A DNA stretch of 64,000 nt from Mesobacillus jeotgali (GTDB taxonomy: Bacteria; Bacillota; Bacilli; Bacillales; Cytobacillaceae): the NCBI RefSeq assembly GCF_900166585.1, contig NZ_FVZC01000008.1, positions 806,001 to 870,000 on the forward strand. The letters run 5' to 3'. Below the pieces are notes generated by a model. It was not told where the DNA came from and did no database searches. It saw only the letters and a program-made list of their open reading frames with translations. Numbering within the stretch: the first letter of the stretch is position 1; each line of letters starts with the position of its first letter. A program made the position numbers and the translations under genes. Below, one piece after another: positions 17,524-25,966 of this stretch.

Positions 17524-17662
17524 TTTGGCCGATGTATGATTAGGTGGTTGATATAATTAAGAATGTGGTCGATATACTCTGAAATATGGTCGATATAATG
17601 AAAAATCCGCTGATATATTTTAAAAAGTGGTCGATAAATTAGAAAAATCGCCAATATAACAA
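17524..17662. repeat. 20-21 bp tandem repeat array B1 (TGGTCGATATA family)
   Basis: TGGTCGATATA-like motifs recur with the GAT core at 17571, 17592, 17612, 17633 and 17653 (spacings 21, 20, 21, 20), preceded by degenerate units from 17526. A homologous array with the same order of motifs and spacings lies at 50151-50271. Located between the chemoreceptor terminator and the chromate transporter; no gene seen in 17466-17805. Confidence 0.85.
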
Positions 17663-17805
17663 ACATGGCACATGAAATTCCGGAAAATCCAAAGAAAATG
17701 AGCCAGAGTCAAAAAAAGTCACATCAATTTGACATGCAGTTTCCAACACATGAGTCTATAATAAAATAAAATGGCACCAGGCTAAAAATAAGAGAAGGTG
17801 AAGTT

Positions 17806-18381
17806 TTGAAACAAAGAGATTTATTCATGGTTTTTTTTCGGGTGGGAATCCTCGGATACGGCGGCGGCCCATCCTCGATTCCGCTTGTACATAAGGAAGT
17901 TGTAGATAAGTATAAATGGATGGACGCTGATGAGTTCGGAGATATCCTTGCTCTGGGAAATGCGCTCCCTGGTCCGATTGCGACTAAAATGGCCGGCTAT
18001 ATAGGCTATCGAGTTGGCGGAGTCCTTGGCATGCTCAATGCCCTGGCCGCCACGATGGTTCCGACGATTCTCCTGATGATTTTTCTGCTTACCGCTCTGA
18101 ACTCATACAAGGATCAGCCCTGGGTAAAGGGGATGGCCGAAGCGGTCGTTCCGGTTGTTGCAGTCATGCTTGCCGTCCTTACATGGGATTTCATCAATAA
18201 ATCTGGAAAATCGAAGCTTGGCTGGATTTGGACCATAGTGGCGCTCATTGTCAGCCTCGTCCTGCTCCAAATGATGAATGTGCACCCTGCCATTTTAATT
18301 TCTGTCCTGCTTCTCGGTGCTTTGTTTAAAAAAGACTCTTCTCCATCCGAACAAAAACAAGGGGGAGGAGATCAAACATGA
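17806..18381 (+). CDS. Chromate transporter, N-terminal-type half (YwrB/YwrA-like pair)
   Basis: 191 residues from TTG at 17806 with GAGAAGGTGAAG upstream. The CHR motif is present: FFRVGILGYGGGPSSIPLV and ALGNALPGPIATKMAGYIGY, followed by four or five hydrophobic segments. Short-chain CHR proteins work in pairs, each about half of ChrA; the second half is encoded next with a 4-bp overlap. The family exports chromate, but in many Bacilli the real substrate is unknown. The Gln/Gly-rich C-terminal tail overlaps the ribosome site of the partner gene. Confidence 0.88.
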   Translation: MKQRDLFMVFFRVGILGYGGGPSSIPLVHKEVVDKYKWMDADEFGDILALGNALPGPIATKMAGYIGYRVGGVLGMLNALAATMVPTILLMIFLLTALNSYKDQPWVKGMAEAVVPVVAVMLAVLTWDFINKSGKSKLGWIWTIVALIVSLVLLQMMNVHPAILISVLLLGALFKKDSSPSEQKQGGGDQT

Positions 18382-18908
18382 TTTATATCAAAATATTTCT
18401 GGCATTTTTCATACCAGGAATTTTAGGATATGGCGGCGGGCCAGCCTCCATCCCGTTGATTGAGAATGAAGTAGTGGACCGTTATGAATGGATGACTGTC
18501 AATGAATTCAGTGAAGTACTGGCAATGGGCAACGCTCTTCCTGGACCGATTGCGACGAAGATGGCCGGGTATATCGGATATACAGAAGGCGGCGTCCTTG
18601 GCGCGATAGTCGGGGTATTTGCATCGGTTGCCCCTTCATTGGTTTTAATGATCGGCCTGCTCGGCCTGTTGATGAAATTCAAGGATTCTGCTCGTGTAAA
18701 AAGGCTGACAATCGTTGTACGGCCGGTAATAGCTGTACTTCTCGGGGTCATGACCTATGATTTCTTTTTTTCCTCCTATGAAGGGATTGGCTTAACACAA
18801 ACAATTCTGCTTGGAGGAATCAGTTTTGTCCTGATGGAAAAATTAAAAGTCCACCCAGCCTATGTAATTGCCGGTGCACTTGTATATGGAGCCCTTGTTT
18901 TGGCATAA
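18378..18908 (+). CDS. Chromate transporter, second half
   Basis: 176 residues, start overlapping the previous gene by 4 bp with AGGGGGAGGAG upstream. It repeats the CHR motif (FFIPGILGYGGGPASIPLI, AMGNALPGPIATKMAGYIGY), so the two proteins are ancient duplicates with probably opposite membrane orientation, forming a heterodimer. The stop codon sits in the loop of its own terminator hairpin. Confidence 0.88.
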   Translation: MIYIKIFLAFFIPGILGYGGGPASIPLIENEVVDRYEWMTVNEFSEVLAMGNALPGPIATKMAGYIGYTEGGVLGAIVGVFASVAPSLVLMIGLLGLLMKFKDSARVKRLTIVVRPVIAVLLGVMTYDFFFSSYEGIGLTQTILLGGISFVLMEKLKVHPAYVIAGALVYGALVLA

Positions 18909-18925
18909 ACAAGGGTTTTTGTTTT
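18892..18925 (+). terminator. Terminator overlapping the chromate transporter 3' end
   Basis: CCCTTGTTT ... AAACAAGGG followed by TTTTTG; the left arm is inside the coding region. 18926-19086 shows no gene. Confidence 0.85.
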
Positions 18926-19086
18926 GCTGCCTTGTATTAGTTTTTAAGGAGGAAAGAATCTTCCTCTAATCAAATCAGATCAAGTCATGTAAAAAGGTGC
19001 AGTTTAAGCTTTTATTGTGAAAAATAATTTCCTTACTCTGCCAGCACTGTAAGCGTTATCACCAGCAAAACACAGAAAAAACTATA

Positions 19087-19115
19087 TTGACAAATTAAAC
19101 TGAGAGTTTTAATAT
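19087..19115 (+). promoter_or_regulatory. SigA promoter of the met operon leader
   Basis: TTGACA (19087-19092), 17-bp spacer, TAATAT (19110-19115), 30 bp before the S-box aptamer. Confidence 0.85.
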
Positions 19116-19144
19116 TTCAATTATTGAAATGAATTTAATAAGTT

Positions 19145-19247
19145 ACTTATCAAGAGAGACTGAGGGATTAGGCCCAATGACGTCCGGCAACCTCCTTTAT
19201 GGAAAGGTGCCACTTCCTGCAGAATGTGTTCATTCTGAAAGATAAGT
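19145..19247 (+). ncRNA. SAM-I (S-box) riboswitch
   Basis: P1 arms ACTTATC (19145) and GATAAGT (19241); core AAGAGAGACTGAGGGA, GGCCCAATGACGTCCGGCAACC, AAGGTGCCACTTCCTGCAG. This is a textbook S-box. It binds S-adenosylmethionine and stabilises the terminator at 19264, turning the methionine importer off. Confidence 0.96.
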
Positions 19248-19263
19248 CGTATAGTTGTTTACG

Positions 19264-19297
19264 ATGCCTCTTTCTATGAATGAAAGAGGCATTTTTT
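19264..19297 (+). terminator. S-box-controlled terminator
   Basis: ATGCCTCTTTC ... GAAAGAGGCAT with seven T, 27 bp before the metN start. Confidence 0.93.
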
Positions 19298-19323
19298 TAT
19301 TGAGCGAAAATGGGGGTGTAAAC

Positions 19324-20337
19324 ATGATTGAAGTGAAGAATCTGGTCAAGGTGTATAACACGAAAAAGGGATCGGTGACTGGTGTTGACGATGTTTCGTT
19401 AAAAGTAGAAAATGGCGAAATTTATGGGATTGTCGGATACAGCGGCGCAGGCAAAAGTTCCTTGTTGAGATGCCTCAATCTTCTGGAGCAGCCGACGTCG
19501 GGAGAAATTTATATAGATGGTGTCGAGCTTACATCCTTAAGCAAGGGGGAGCTAAGGAAGGCACGACTTAAAATCGGGATGATTTTTCAGCACTTCCATC
19601 TAGTTAGCGCAAAGACTGTCAGTGAGAACATCGCTTTTGCGCTTAAAGCTGCAGGTACTCCAAAAGCGAGAATAAATGAAAGAGTACTTGAGCTATTACA
19701 TATGGTGGGTCTGTCGGACAAAAAAGATGTCTATCCGGCTCAGTTGTCTGGCGGTCAGAAGCAGCGTGTGGGCATAGCAAGGGCACTTGCGAACAACCCA
19801 TCGGTTCTGTTATGCGACGAAGCAACATCCGCCCTGGACCCGAGCACCACTCGCTCTATATTATCTTTGCTGAAAAAGATTAATAGAGAGCTAGGAATCA
19901 CTATTGTCCTGATCACTCATGAAATGGAAGTAGTCAAGACGATTTGTGACAGGATGGCCGTTATGCAGGACGGGAAAATCATTGAGGAAGGAAATGTCTA
20001 TGATGTTTTTGCGAATCCACAAGAGCCGCTGACAAAGGATTTCGTTAACTCCATCCTTCAATTCGAACTGCCTGATAGGCTGATGAAGGAACGCAAAGGA
20101 AAACTGATCAAGATTTACTTTCAAGGTGAGATTGCTGAGCAGGGTGTGATTGCCGATGTGTTCCAAAAATTTAATGTCCGGGGAAATATCCTGCACGGAA
20201 AGATTGAGTATATACAGGATACTCCACTCGGAATCTTTATTATGGAAGTTTCGGGCGAAACGCTGGAAATCGATCGGGCCATTGACTATATTGCGGCAAG
20301 AACGAGAAATCTGGAGGTGATTGGCGATGCTGCTTGA
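19324..20337 (+). CDS. metN: Methionine ABC transporter ATP-binding protein
   Basis: 337 residues from ATG at 19324 (GGGGGTG upstream); the longer frame to 19255 runs through the terminator and is rejected. Walker A GYSGAGKSS, Q-loop MIFQHFHL, signature LSGGQKQR, Walker B VLLCDEATSALDP and the H-loop LITHEM are all present, followed by the C-terminal NIL domain (about 265-337) that senses methionine in MetN. With metI (overlapping 11 bp) and metQ it forms a methionine importer controlled by the S-box. Confidence 0.95.
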   Translation: MIEVKNLVKVYNTKKGSVTGVDDVSLKVENGEIYGIVGYSGAGKSSLLRCLNLLEQPTSGEIYIDGVELTSLSKGELRKARLKIGMIFQHFHLVSAKTVSENIAFALKAAGTPKARINERVLELLHMVGLSDKKDVYPAQLSGGQKQRVGIARALANNPSVLLCDEATSALDPSTTRSILSLLKKINRELGITIVLITHEMEVVKTICDRMAVMQDGKIIEEGNVYDVFANPQEPLTKDFVNSILQFELPDRLMKERKGKLIKIYFQGEIAEQGVIADVFQKFNVRGNILHGKIEYIQDTPLGIFIMEVSGETLEIDRAIDYIAARTRNLEVIGDAA

Positions 20338-20992
20338 TAACCTGGTTGCCCTTCTCCCGGAGCTGAATAAGGCCTTCTTTGAAACAATCTATATGGTTGG
20401 CATCTCCATACTGGTTGCAGTCATTGTAGGCTTGCCTACAGGTGTCCTGCTTTTTGTCACTGACAAAGGACTATTCCTCGAAAACCAGCTCTTTAAAAAT
20501 ATTGCTGGCTTCATCGTGAACATGATTCGCTCGGTACCTTTTATTATCCTGCTGATTGCCTTGCTGCCGCTTGCGAATTTAATCGCCGGCACGACAATCG
20601 GGCCGACTGCAGCGTCTGTTTCCTTATCGGTCGCGGCGATTCCCTTCTTTGCGAGAATCGTAGAGCAAAGTTTTCGTGAAATTGATAAAGGAGTCATCGA
20701 AGCCGCTGTTGCAACCGGAGCAACTCCCTGGATGATCATCAAAGATGTATTGATTCCAGAGGCCAAACCTGGCATTGTCCAGGGTGTAACCATCACCATT
20801 ATCAGCCTGGTGGCGTACTCAGCAATGGCTGGTATTGTCGGCGGCGGCGGGGTCGGTGACCTGGCAATCCGCTTCGGCTATTACCGGTACGATAATACAA
20901 TCATGATTACTACCGTTATTATTTTAATCTGCCTCGTCCAGCTGATTCAGTTTGGCGGAGACAGGATTGCAAGATTAGTAGACAAAAGATAA
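20327..20992 (+). CDS. metI: Methionine ABC transporter permease
   Basis: 221 residues from ATG at 20327, preferred over TTG 20321 because GGAGGTGA (20313-20320) needs spacing. Five membrane segments and the EAA loop (EAAVATGATPWMIIKDVLIPEAKPGI) that docks on MetN. It overlaps metN by 11 bp, indicating translational coupling. Confidence 0.94.
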   Translation: MLLDNLVALLPELNKAFFETIYMVGISILVAVIVGLPTGVLLFVTDKGLFLENQLFKNIAGFIVNMIRSVPFIILLIALLPLANLIAGTTIGPTAASVSLSVAAIPFFARIVEQSFREIDKGVIEAAVATGATPWMIIKDVLIPEAKPGIVQGVTITIISLVAYSAMAGIVGGGGVGDLAIRFGYYRYDNTIMITTVIILICLVQLIQFGGDRIARLVDKR

Positions 20993-21011
20993 AATTTGGG
21001 GGTTTTTTGAA

Positions 21012-21842
21012 ATGAAGAAATTATTATTCTCTTTACTGCTGCTTTTATCAATCGGAATGTTGGCTGCATGTGGCAGTGACTCTGCATCAAACGGTGATGC
21101 CAAGACGGCTGAAGATAAGCAGGTTACACTTGGTGCTACATCTGGACCATACAGCGACATGGTCACCAAAGGCATCAAGCCTCTGCTCGAGAAAAAAGGC
21201 TATGAGGTAAAAGTTGTAGAATTCAGCGATTACATCCAGCCAAACCTGGCACTCTCAAAAGGGGATCTGGACGCCAACCTATTCCAGCACAAGGTATACA
21301 TGGAAAACTTCGCGAAAGAACATAAGCTTGAGCTTTCGGAAGTTATTGTCGTGCCAACAGCACCAATGGGAATTTACTCAAAGAAGTTTAAATCCCTTGA
21401 TAAAGTCGCAGAAGGTTCTGCTATCGCAATTCCGAACGATCCAACCAATGCAGCTCGTGCATTCCTGATCCTTCAGGATGCTGGCCTCCTTACACTTGAT
21501 CCTAACGCTGACCCGCTGACAGTTTCTGAAAAGGATGTAAAAGATAACGTCAAGAAGCTGCAGTTCAAGCCTATTGAAGCTGCACAGCTGCCAAGAGCAG
21601 TAGAAAGCGTTGACCTTTCAGCCGTACCAGGGAACTTTGCCCTTGCAGCAAAAATGGATCTGCTGGATGCGCTTCAGCTCGAAAACATGCCTGACCAATA
21701 TCGTAACCGCATCGTTATAAACAAAAAGGACCAGGATGCCCAATTCGCCAAGGACATCAAAGAAGTCGTAGAATCCGATGACTTTGAAAAAATCATCGAT
21801 AAAGAATTCAAAGGCTTTGGAAAGCCAGAATGGATGAAATAG
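21012..21842 (+). CDS. metQ: Methionine-binding lipoprotein
   Basis: 276 residues. Lipoprotein signal with lipobox MLAAC (Cys20), then the NlpA/MetQ fold: VTLGATSGPYSDMV, YVKVVEFSDYIQPNLAL-type strand, DANLFQHKVYMENF, and AIPNDPTNAARAFLILQDAGLL. It captures methionine outside the membrane for MetNI. Gene lies 19 bp after metI and ends the operon at a terminator. Confidence 0.94.
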   Translation: MKKLLFSLLLLLSIGMLAACGSDSASNGDAKTAEDKQVTLGATSGPYSDMVTKGIKPLLEKKGYEVKVVEFSDYIQPNLALSKGDLDANLFQHKVYMENFAKEHKLELSEVIVVPTAPMGIYSKKFKSLDKVAEGSAIAIPNDPTNAARAFLILQDAGLLTLDPNADPLTVSEKDVKDNVKKLQFKPIEAAQLPRAVESVDLSAVPGNFALAAKMDLLDALQLENMPDQYRNRIVINKKDQDAQFAKDIKEVVESDDFEKIIDKEFKGFGKPEWMK

Positions 21843-21856
21843 ATAAGGATATATTT

Positions 21857-21889
21857 AAGTCCCAGCAGCCATAAGCTTCTGGGACTTTT
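21857..21889 (+). terminator. Terminator of metNIQ
   Basis: AAGTCCCAG ... CTGGGACTT then TTCC and more T. Confidence 0.85.
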
Positions 21890-22010
21890 CCTTTTTTATA
21901 GCTTTCTCCCCTATAAATTGGTTAAAATATTGAAGAGACCCTTTTTATAAAGCTCTTTTGTTATTTTAATATTACGGATTTTGGATTGGTAACACCTACA
22001 AGCACAGAAG

Positions 22011-22410
22011 GTGACACAGAAAAATTCTATAAGCCCAAACGAGGCTTCAAGCGGAAAAAGGTCACATAGAAGAATTCTATAAGCCCAAATAAGGCTGCCA
22101 AGCGGAAAAAGGTCACATAGAAGAATTCTATAAGCCCGAATGAGGCTGCCAAGCGGAAAAAGGTCACATAGAAGAATTCTATAAGCCCAAATGAGGCTGC
22201 CAAGCGGAAAAAGGTCACATAGAAGAATTCTATAAGCCCGAATGAGGTTACCGAGCTCAAAAAGGTCACATAGAAGAATTCTATAAGCCCGAACGAGGTT
22301 ACCGAGCTCAAAAAGGTCACATAGGAAAATTCTATAAGCCCGAATGAGGTTACCGAGCTCAAAAAGGTCACATAGAAGAATTCTATAAGCCCGAATGAGG
22401 TTACCGATTA
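22011..22410. repeat. 51-bp tandem repeat array C, about eight units
   Basis: GGTCACATAG recurs every 51 bp (about 22060, 22111, 22162, 22213, 22264, 22315, 22366), with a degenerate unit before. Each unit holds the palindrome ATAGAAgaaTTCTAT (an EcoRI site at its centre). Two sub-types form blocks: units ending GCTGCCAAGCGG first, GTTACCGAGCTC later, showing block-wise homogenisation. Because 51 is divisible by three, long open frames cross it on the minus strand (21911-22423); these are artefacts of the repeat. It fills the gap between metQ and the DUF445 gene. Confidence 0.93.
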
Positions 22411-22470
22411 AATATTGCACCAACAGCCAGTAAATTGCTCATTTAATCAAACAGTAACAGAGGGAGATAT

Positions 22471-23730
22471 ATGGAAAAACGAGATAAGAGATCAAGACAT
22501 TTAGCAGCTATTTCGCTTGCGATTATGGGAGTCGGCTTCCTCGCAATGATTCCGTTTCAGGATTCATTGATTGGGAAATTGCTGATGGGCGGTTTTGAAG
22601 CAGGTCTGGTTGGCGGTCTTGCTGACTGGTTTGCTGTGACCGCACTATTCAGGCATCCGCTAGGCATCCCGATTCCACATACAGCACTTTTGCCTAAAAA
22701 CCGCGATAAAGTGACGCGTGCCTTAATCAATATGCTCGAAAATGACTGGCTCACGAAAGAGAGCATCATGGACAAGTTCAAGCAGATTCATATTTTGGAT
22801 AAGATTTTTGAAACAATTGAAAAGGAACTGCACTCTGAATCTGTTAAAAAAAGCATCCAGGCATTCAGTCTTGATGTGGTAAAGAAAATCGAGGTTGAGC
22901 GTTTTGCACCAACCATTGAACAGGAAATCAAAGGCTTCCTGCTTTCAGCGGATTCTTCCGAGTTTTTGCAAAAGGCCTCGAGTCATATATTGGCGAAGGA
23001 ATATGATTCGGCTGCTTTTGACTATGTACTTCAAGAGACGGAAAAATGGGCGTCGCAAAATGAAGCAAAAATAGTGCTCGGAAAGCTTGGAAAACAGGCA
23101 ATCGATACAACCGAGGCGGACGGACTCCTAAAATTTGCAATCCAATCATTCAGCAATATGATTACGGAAGAAAAAGTTGGAAATATCCTGCAGTCGTTCA
23201 TTTTAAAAAGAATGAAAAACCTTCAGCAGGATGATAATCGATACCGGCATATGATTCTGGATAAGATTCGTAAAGAGCTTGGAAGCATTAATGAGCGAGA
23301 GGCTCTTATGTCGGAAATCCAATCCTGGAAAAACAAGATGGTCGAGGAAATGGCTTTAACCGGACAAATCAAGGATGTTCTGGCAAAGTCCAAGGACCGG
23401 GTAATTTCCCTTATCGAAAAAGACAGCTTTGTCGATGATACTGTTACTCCTATAGTCAAAAAGTTCATCAATGAAATCAGGGCAGACGATCAAAAAGTAA
23501 TAGCAATCGAGAGCTGGCTCCATGCAAAGATAGCTGGACTTATTGAAAGAAACCACTCTAAAATCGGGAAGCTTGTCAGAGAAAACCTTGATAAGCTGGA
23601 TACGGAAACACTCATTGATATGATGGAAAACAATGTAGGGAAAGACCTGCAATGGATCAGGGTAAATGGTGCGGTGTGCGGCTTCCTCATCGGGCTTGCC
23701 TTAACGATTTTTAAACTAATCGTCATGTAA
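22471..23730 (+). CDS. DUF445-family membrane protein
   Basis: 419 residues, ATG with GAGGGAGA. A hydrophobic N-terminus (about 13-60, with GGFEAGLVGGLADWFAVTALFRHPLGIPIPHTALLP, split here by family-typical Gly and Pro) and a single C-terminal membrane helix (GAVCGFLIGLALTIFKLIVM) flank a long charged helical middle of about 330 residues. The N-terminal block is the DUF445 (YheB/YjiN) signature. Function of the family is not established. The gene is alone, with the repeat array in front and a terminator behind. Confidence 0.85.
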   Translation: MEKRDKRSRHLAAISLAIMGVGFLAMIPFQDSLIGKLLMGGFEAGLVGGLADWFAVTALFRHPLGIPIPHTALLPKNRDKVTRALINMLENDWLTKESIMDKFKQIHILDKIFETIEKELHSESVKKSIQAFSLDVVKKIEVERFAPTIEQEIKGFLLSADSSEFLQKASSHILAKEYDSAAFDYVLQETEKWASQNEAKIVLGKLGKQAIDTTEADGLLKFAIQSFSNMITEEKVGNILQSFILKRMKNLQQDDNRYRHMILDKIRKELGSINEREALMSEIQSWKNKMVEEMALTGQIKDVLAKSKDRVISLIEKDSFVDDTVTPIVKKFINEIRADDQKVIAIESWLHAKIAGLIERNHSKIGKLVRENLDKLDTETLIDMMENNVGKDLQWIRVNGAVCGFLIGLALTIFKLIVM

Positions 23731-23771
23731 ATAAGACGAATCTGATAATGGATCTTCAATCGTTATAAATG

Positions 23772-23801
23772 TAAAGGCCTGGTCATGGACCAGGCCTTTT
23801 T
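23772..23801. terminator. Bidirectional terminator between convergent genes
   Basis: AAAGGCCTGGTC-ATG-GACCAGGCCTTT with T on one side and A on the other; the minus-strand stop follows at 23803. Confidence 0.92.
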
Positions 23802-23802
23802 G

Positions 23803-24573
23803 CTACTCATCTCTCTTAACAAGCTCATAACCAGTCTGTTTCCAGACATATCGGATTCCATGGACGAAGGTGTTGAACATAGGGACATTTACGTGCAAAC
23901 CATTCTGTACAATGGATTTGGCCATTTCGGGACGTATGCCAACATAGATGGATAGGACGCCCATCAGCTTTAATGCGTTTATAACCTGCTGCAATCGAAA
24001 TGCAATATGTGCGTCCATTTCATCTGAAACACCAGTGAAGTCAAAAATGACATATTCATTTCCTTGTTCGGCACTGTGCGAGAGGATTTTTTCACCGAGA
24101 AAGGCCAGGCGATCTTCAGTCAATTTCCCCATTACGGGCACCAGTACTGCTGTGTCTACTGACAACGGGATGACAGGCATATCAAGGATTTGAAGCTGTT
24201 TCCTGATTTCCTTTAACTGCTCTTCAAATTCGGTTACATCCTTCCATGTCAGGATATACCCTTTGTTGTTACCTTTTTCGTCGGTTAATTGATCGATCCC
24301 AATCTCCGCGTAAAATTTATTGAACAATCTAATGCTGACAGTACAAGGAAAACTTCCATTGTTCTGGATTTTCTGTTGAAGGCCGAATACTCCAAGGCTG
24401 CTGCCAAGAAACTCCTCTGGCTCACTAAACCCTGCATATGGGCCAATTTGCGTTAATAATTTTCTTGCAGAATCGTTGAAAAATACAATGTTATATTCTT
24501 TATCCGCTATAAAAATATTTTCGTTGATTTTATGTAAAAGCTCGTAAGTTTCGCTTGCATTGAATCTGAACAA
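23803..24573 (-). CDS. PAS-STAS protein related to RsbR stressosome proteins
   Basis: 256 residues from TTG at 24573 (AGGAGC upstream at 24581-24586). N-terminal PAS domain (about 8-115; ENIFIADKEYNIVFFNDSARKLL) then a STAS domain (about 132-250; YVIFDFTGVSDEMDAHIAFRLQQVINALKLMG, VGIRPEMAKSIV). The layout and length match YtvA, but the LOV flavin-binding Cys motif (NCRFLQ) is absent, so it is not a blue-light sensor. Against RsbR proteins, the first phosphorylated Thr of the STAS domain aligns with Glu185 and the second with Ser220; this alignment is from memory. Likely role: input or modulator of the general stress stressosome. Confidence 0.8.
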   Translation of the reverse strand: MFRFNASETYELLHKINENIFIADKEYNIVFFNDSARKLLTQIGPYAGFSEPEEFLGSSLGVFGLQQKIQNNGSFPCTVSIRLFNKFYAEIGIDQLTDEKGNNKGYILTWKDVTEFEEQLKEIRKQLQILDMPVIPLSVDTAVLVPVMGKLTEDRLAFLGEKILSHSAEQGNEYVIFDFTGVSDEMDAHIAFRLQQVINALKLMGVLSIYVGIRPEMAKSIVQNGLHVNVPMFNTFVHGIRYVWKQTGYELVKRDE

Positions 24574-24642
24574 AGAAATCGCTCCTGTTTTTTAGGCGTC
24601 TGTAAAAATTATAGCTAAGTTTTCCAGTTGGTACAAGAAATA

Positions 24643-24672
24643 CCAAAAACCCCCTGAAGTTGCTCAGGAGGC
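24643..24672 (-). terminator. Terminator of the first DoxX gene
   Basis: Minus strand: CCTCCTGA ... TTCAGGGGG followed by TTTTT, 9 bp after the stop at 24681. Confidence 0.85.
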
Positions 24673-24680
24673 TTGATGAT

Positions 24681-25181
24681 TCATTTTATGGCTGCCTTTT
24701 TCCTTGCAATTGCTTTTTGTAAAAATGGAATCACCCAGCGGTCTAAACCATACCGTCCTGCGTTATAGCCAGCGAACAGGATGATGAAGCCGAGGAATAT
24801 ATCTGTAGGATTGTGGGATACGGTTCCGGCAAGGAAGAAGCTAAAGTTCATTACCAATCCGAAAAACATCGCTGCGGTTGTTAGACATCCCAATATAAGT
24901 CCCAATCCAACCAGGAATTCACCGACAGGGACAATGAAGTTAAAAAGCTCGATGTTTGGAAGTGCGAAGTTTTCCAAAAAAGACACATACCAGCCATAAA
25001 CCATATTGCCATCAGGACCCTTTACCGGATTGGCGACAGCATTCTTCAGGTATCCGGCAGCATCAAAACCATCAGTCAATTTGTGCCAGCCTGCAACCAT
25101 CCAGTTGTACCCAAGCCATATACGAATGAACGTCAGCAGGCCAGCCGCCACATTGTTTTCCCTTAACCATTTTGCGAACAT
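24681..25181 (-). CDS. DoxX-family membrane protein, copy 1 of 3
   Basis: 166 residues, ATG with GAAGGGAAG upstream. Four membrane helices of the DoxX/DoxD type: AAGLLTFIRIWLGYNWMVAGWHKL, NFIVPVGEFLVGLGLILGC, AAMFFGLVMNFSFFLAG, and NPTDIFLGFIILFAGYNAGRYGLDRW, each listed here in part. Between helices 1 and 2 lies NPVKGPDGNMVYGWYVSFL, shared with the copies at 25371 and 43353. DoxX proteins are tied to quinone, thiosulfate or redox metabolism but the exact role is open. It is the most diverged of the three close paralogues in this window. Confidence 0.85.
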   Translation of the reverse strand: MFAKWLRENNVAAGLLTFIRIWLGYNWMVAGWHKLTDGFDAAGYLKNAVANPVKGPDGNMVYGWYVSFLENFALPNIELFNFIVPVGEFLVGLGLILGCLTTAAMFFGLVMNFSFFLAGTVSHNPTDIFLGFIILFAGYNAGRYGLDRWVIPFLQKAIARKKAAIK

Positions 25182-25326
25182 ATGAATCGCTTCCCTTCAA
25201 AAATGAATGATTTTTTGATTACACTACAATATATTGATTTTCCTTTTTTAAATGAGGGCATTAGGACGTTGTTCACAAAATAGCAATAACATATTGTCGG
25301 CATTATGAACGGTGAACTATTTCAGC

Positions 25327-25360
25327 GCAAAAAAAAGAACCTGCAATAACAGGTCCTTTA
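25327..25360 (-). terminator. Terminator of the second DoxX gene
   Basis: Minus strand: GGACCTG ... CAGGTTC followed by eight T; directly after the stop at 25371. Confidence 0.88.
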
Positions 25361-25370
25361 CAGATCGTAG

Positions 25371-25886
25371 TTAAACGGCTTTATGTGCAGCTTCGGGTTC
25401 TCTTTTTATGACAGTTTTGCGGATGAAAGGAACCACCCAGCGGTCTAAGCCATATTTTCCAGCATTATAGCCAGCGAACAGGATGATGAAGCCGAAGAAG
25501 ATGTCAGTTGGGTTATGAGATACAGTTCCGGCAAGGAAGAAACTGAAGTTCATCACAAGACCGAAGAACATTGCTGCTGTTGTCAAACATCCAAGGATCA
25601 ACCCAAGACCTATTAGGAATTCCCCAAGCGGAACGATGAAGTTGAACAGATCTACATTCGGAATCGCGAAGTTTTCAAGGAAGTTCACATACCATCCATA
25701 AACCATGTTTCCATCAGGACCTTTCACCGGATTGGCAACTGCATTTTTCAGATATCCGGTAGCATCGAATCCTTCACCAGTCAATTTACCCCATCCAGCA
25801 GTCATCCAGTTATATCCAAGCCATACCCTGATGACAGTCAACAGGCCAGCAGCAATATTGTTTTCTCTTAGCCATTTCGCAAACAT
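25371..25886 (-). CDS. DoxX-family membrane protein, copy 2 of 3
   Basis: 171 residues, four membrane helices, same layout as copy 1. It is nearly identical to copy 3 at 43353 (differences at only about a dozen positions, for example IKREPEAAHKAV versus FKKTPEAAHKAV at the C-terminus). The ribosome-site sequence GAAGGGAAGCGATTTAT is also shared by the copies. A perfect TGTGAAGTTGTTCACA palindrome lies about 80 bp upstream of the start, which points to Rex- or Fnr-type redox control. Role unknown beyond the family link to quinone/redox metabolism. Confidence 0.87.
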   Translation of the reverse strand: MFAKWLRENNIAAGLLTVIRVWLGYNWMTAGWGKLTGEGFDATGYLKNAVANPVKGPDGNMVYGWYVNFLENFAIPNVDLFNFIVPLGEFLIGLGLILGCLTTAAMFFGLVMNFSFFLAGTVSHNPTDIFFGFIILFAGYNAGKYGLDRWVVPFIRKTVIKREPEAAHKAV

Positions 25887-25966
25887 ATAAATCGCTTCCC
25901 TTCAAAAATAAGTAATTATTGATTACACTTACAATATATCAGAATTGGAAAGAAAAATGAGTTGGC

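Noticed and set aside
19255..19323. Longer metN start
   Set aside because: The extension is encoded by the S-box terminator hairpin; ATG at 19324 has a proper ribosome site.
21911..22423. Minus-strand open frame of 170 codons with a 17-residue repeat
   Set aside because: It is produced by array C, whose 51-bp unit is a multiple of three, so several frames stay open; no ribosome site and no promoter on that strand.
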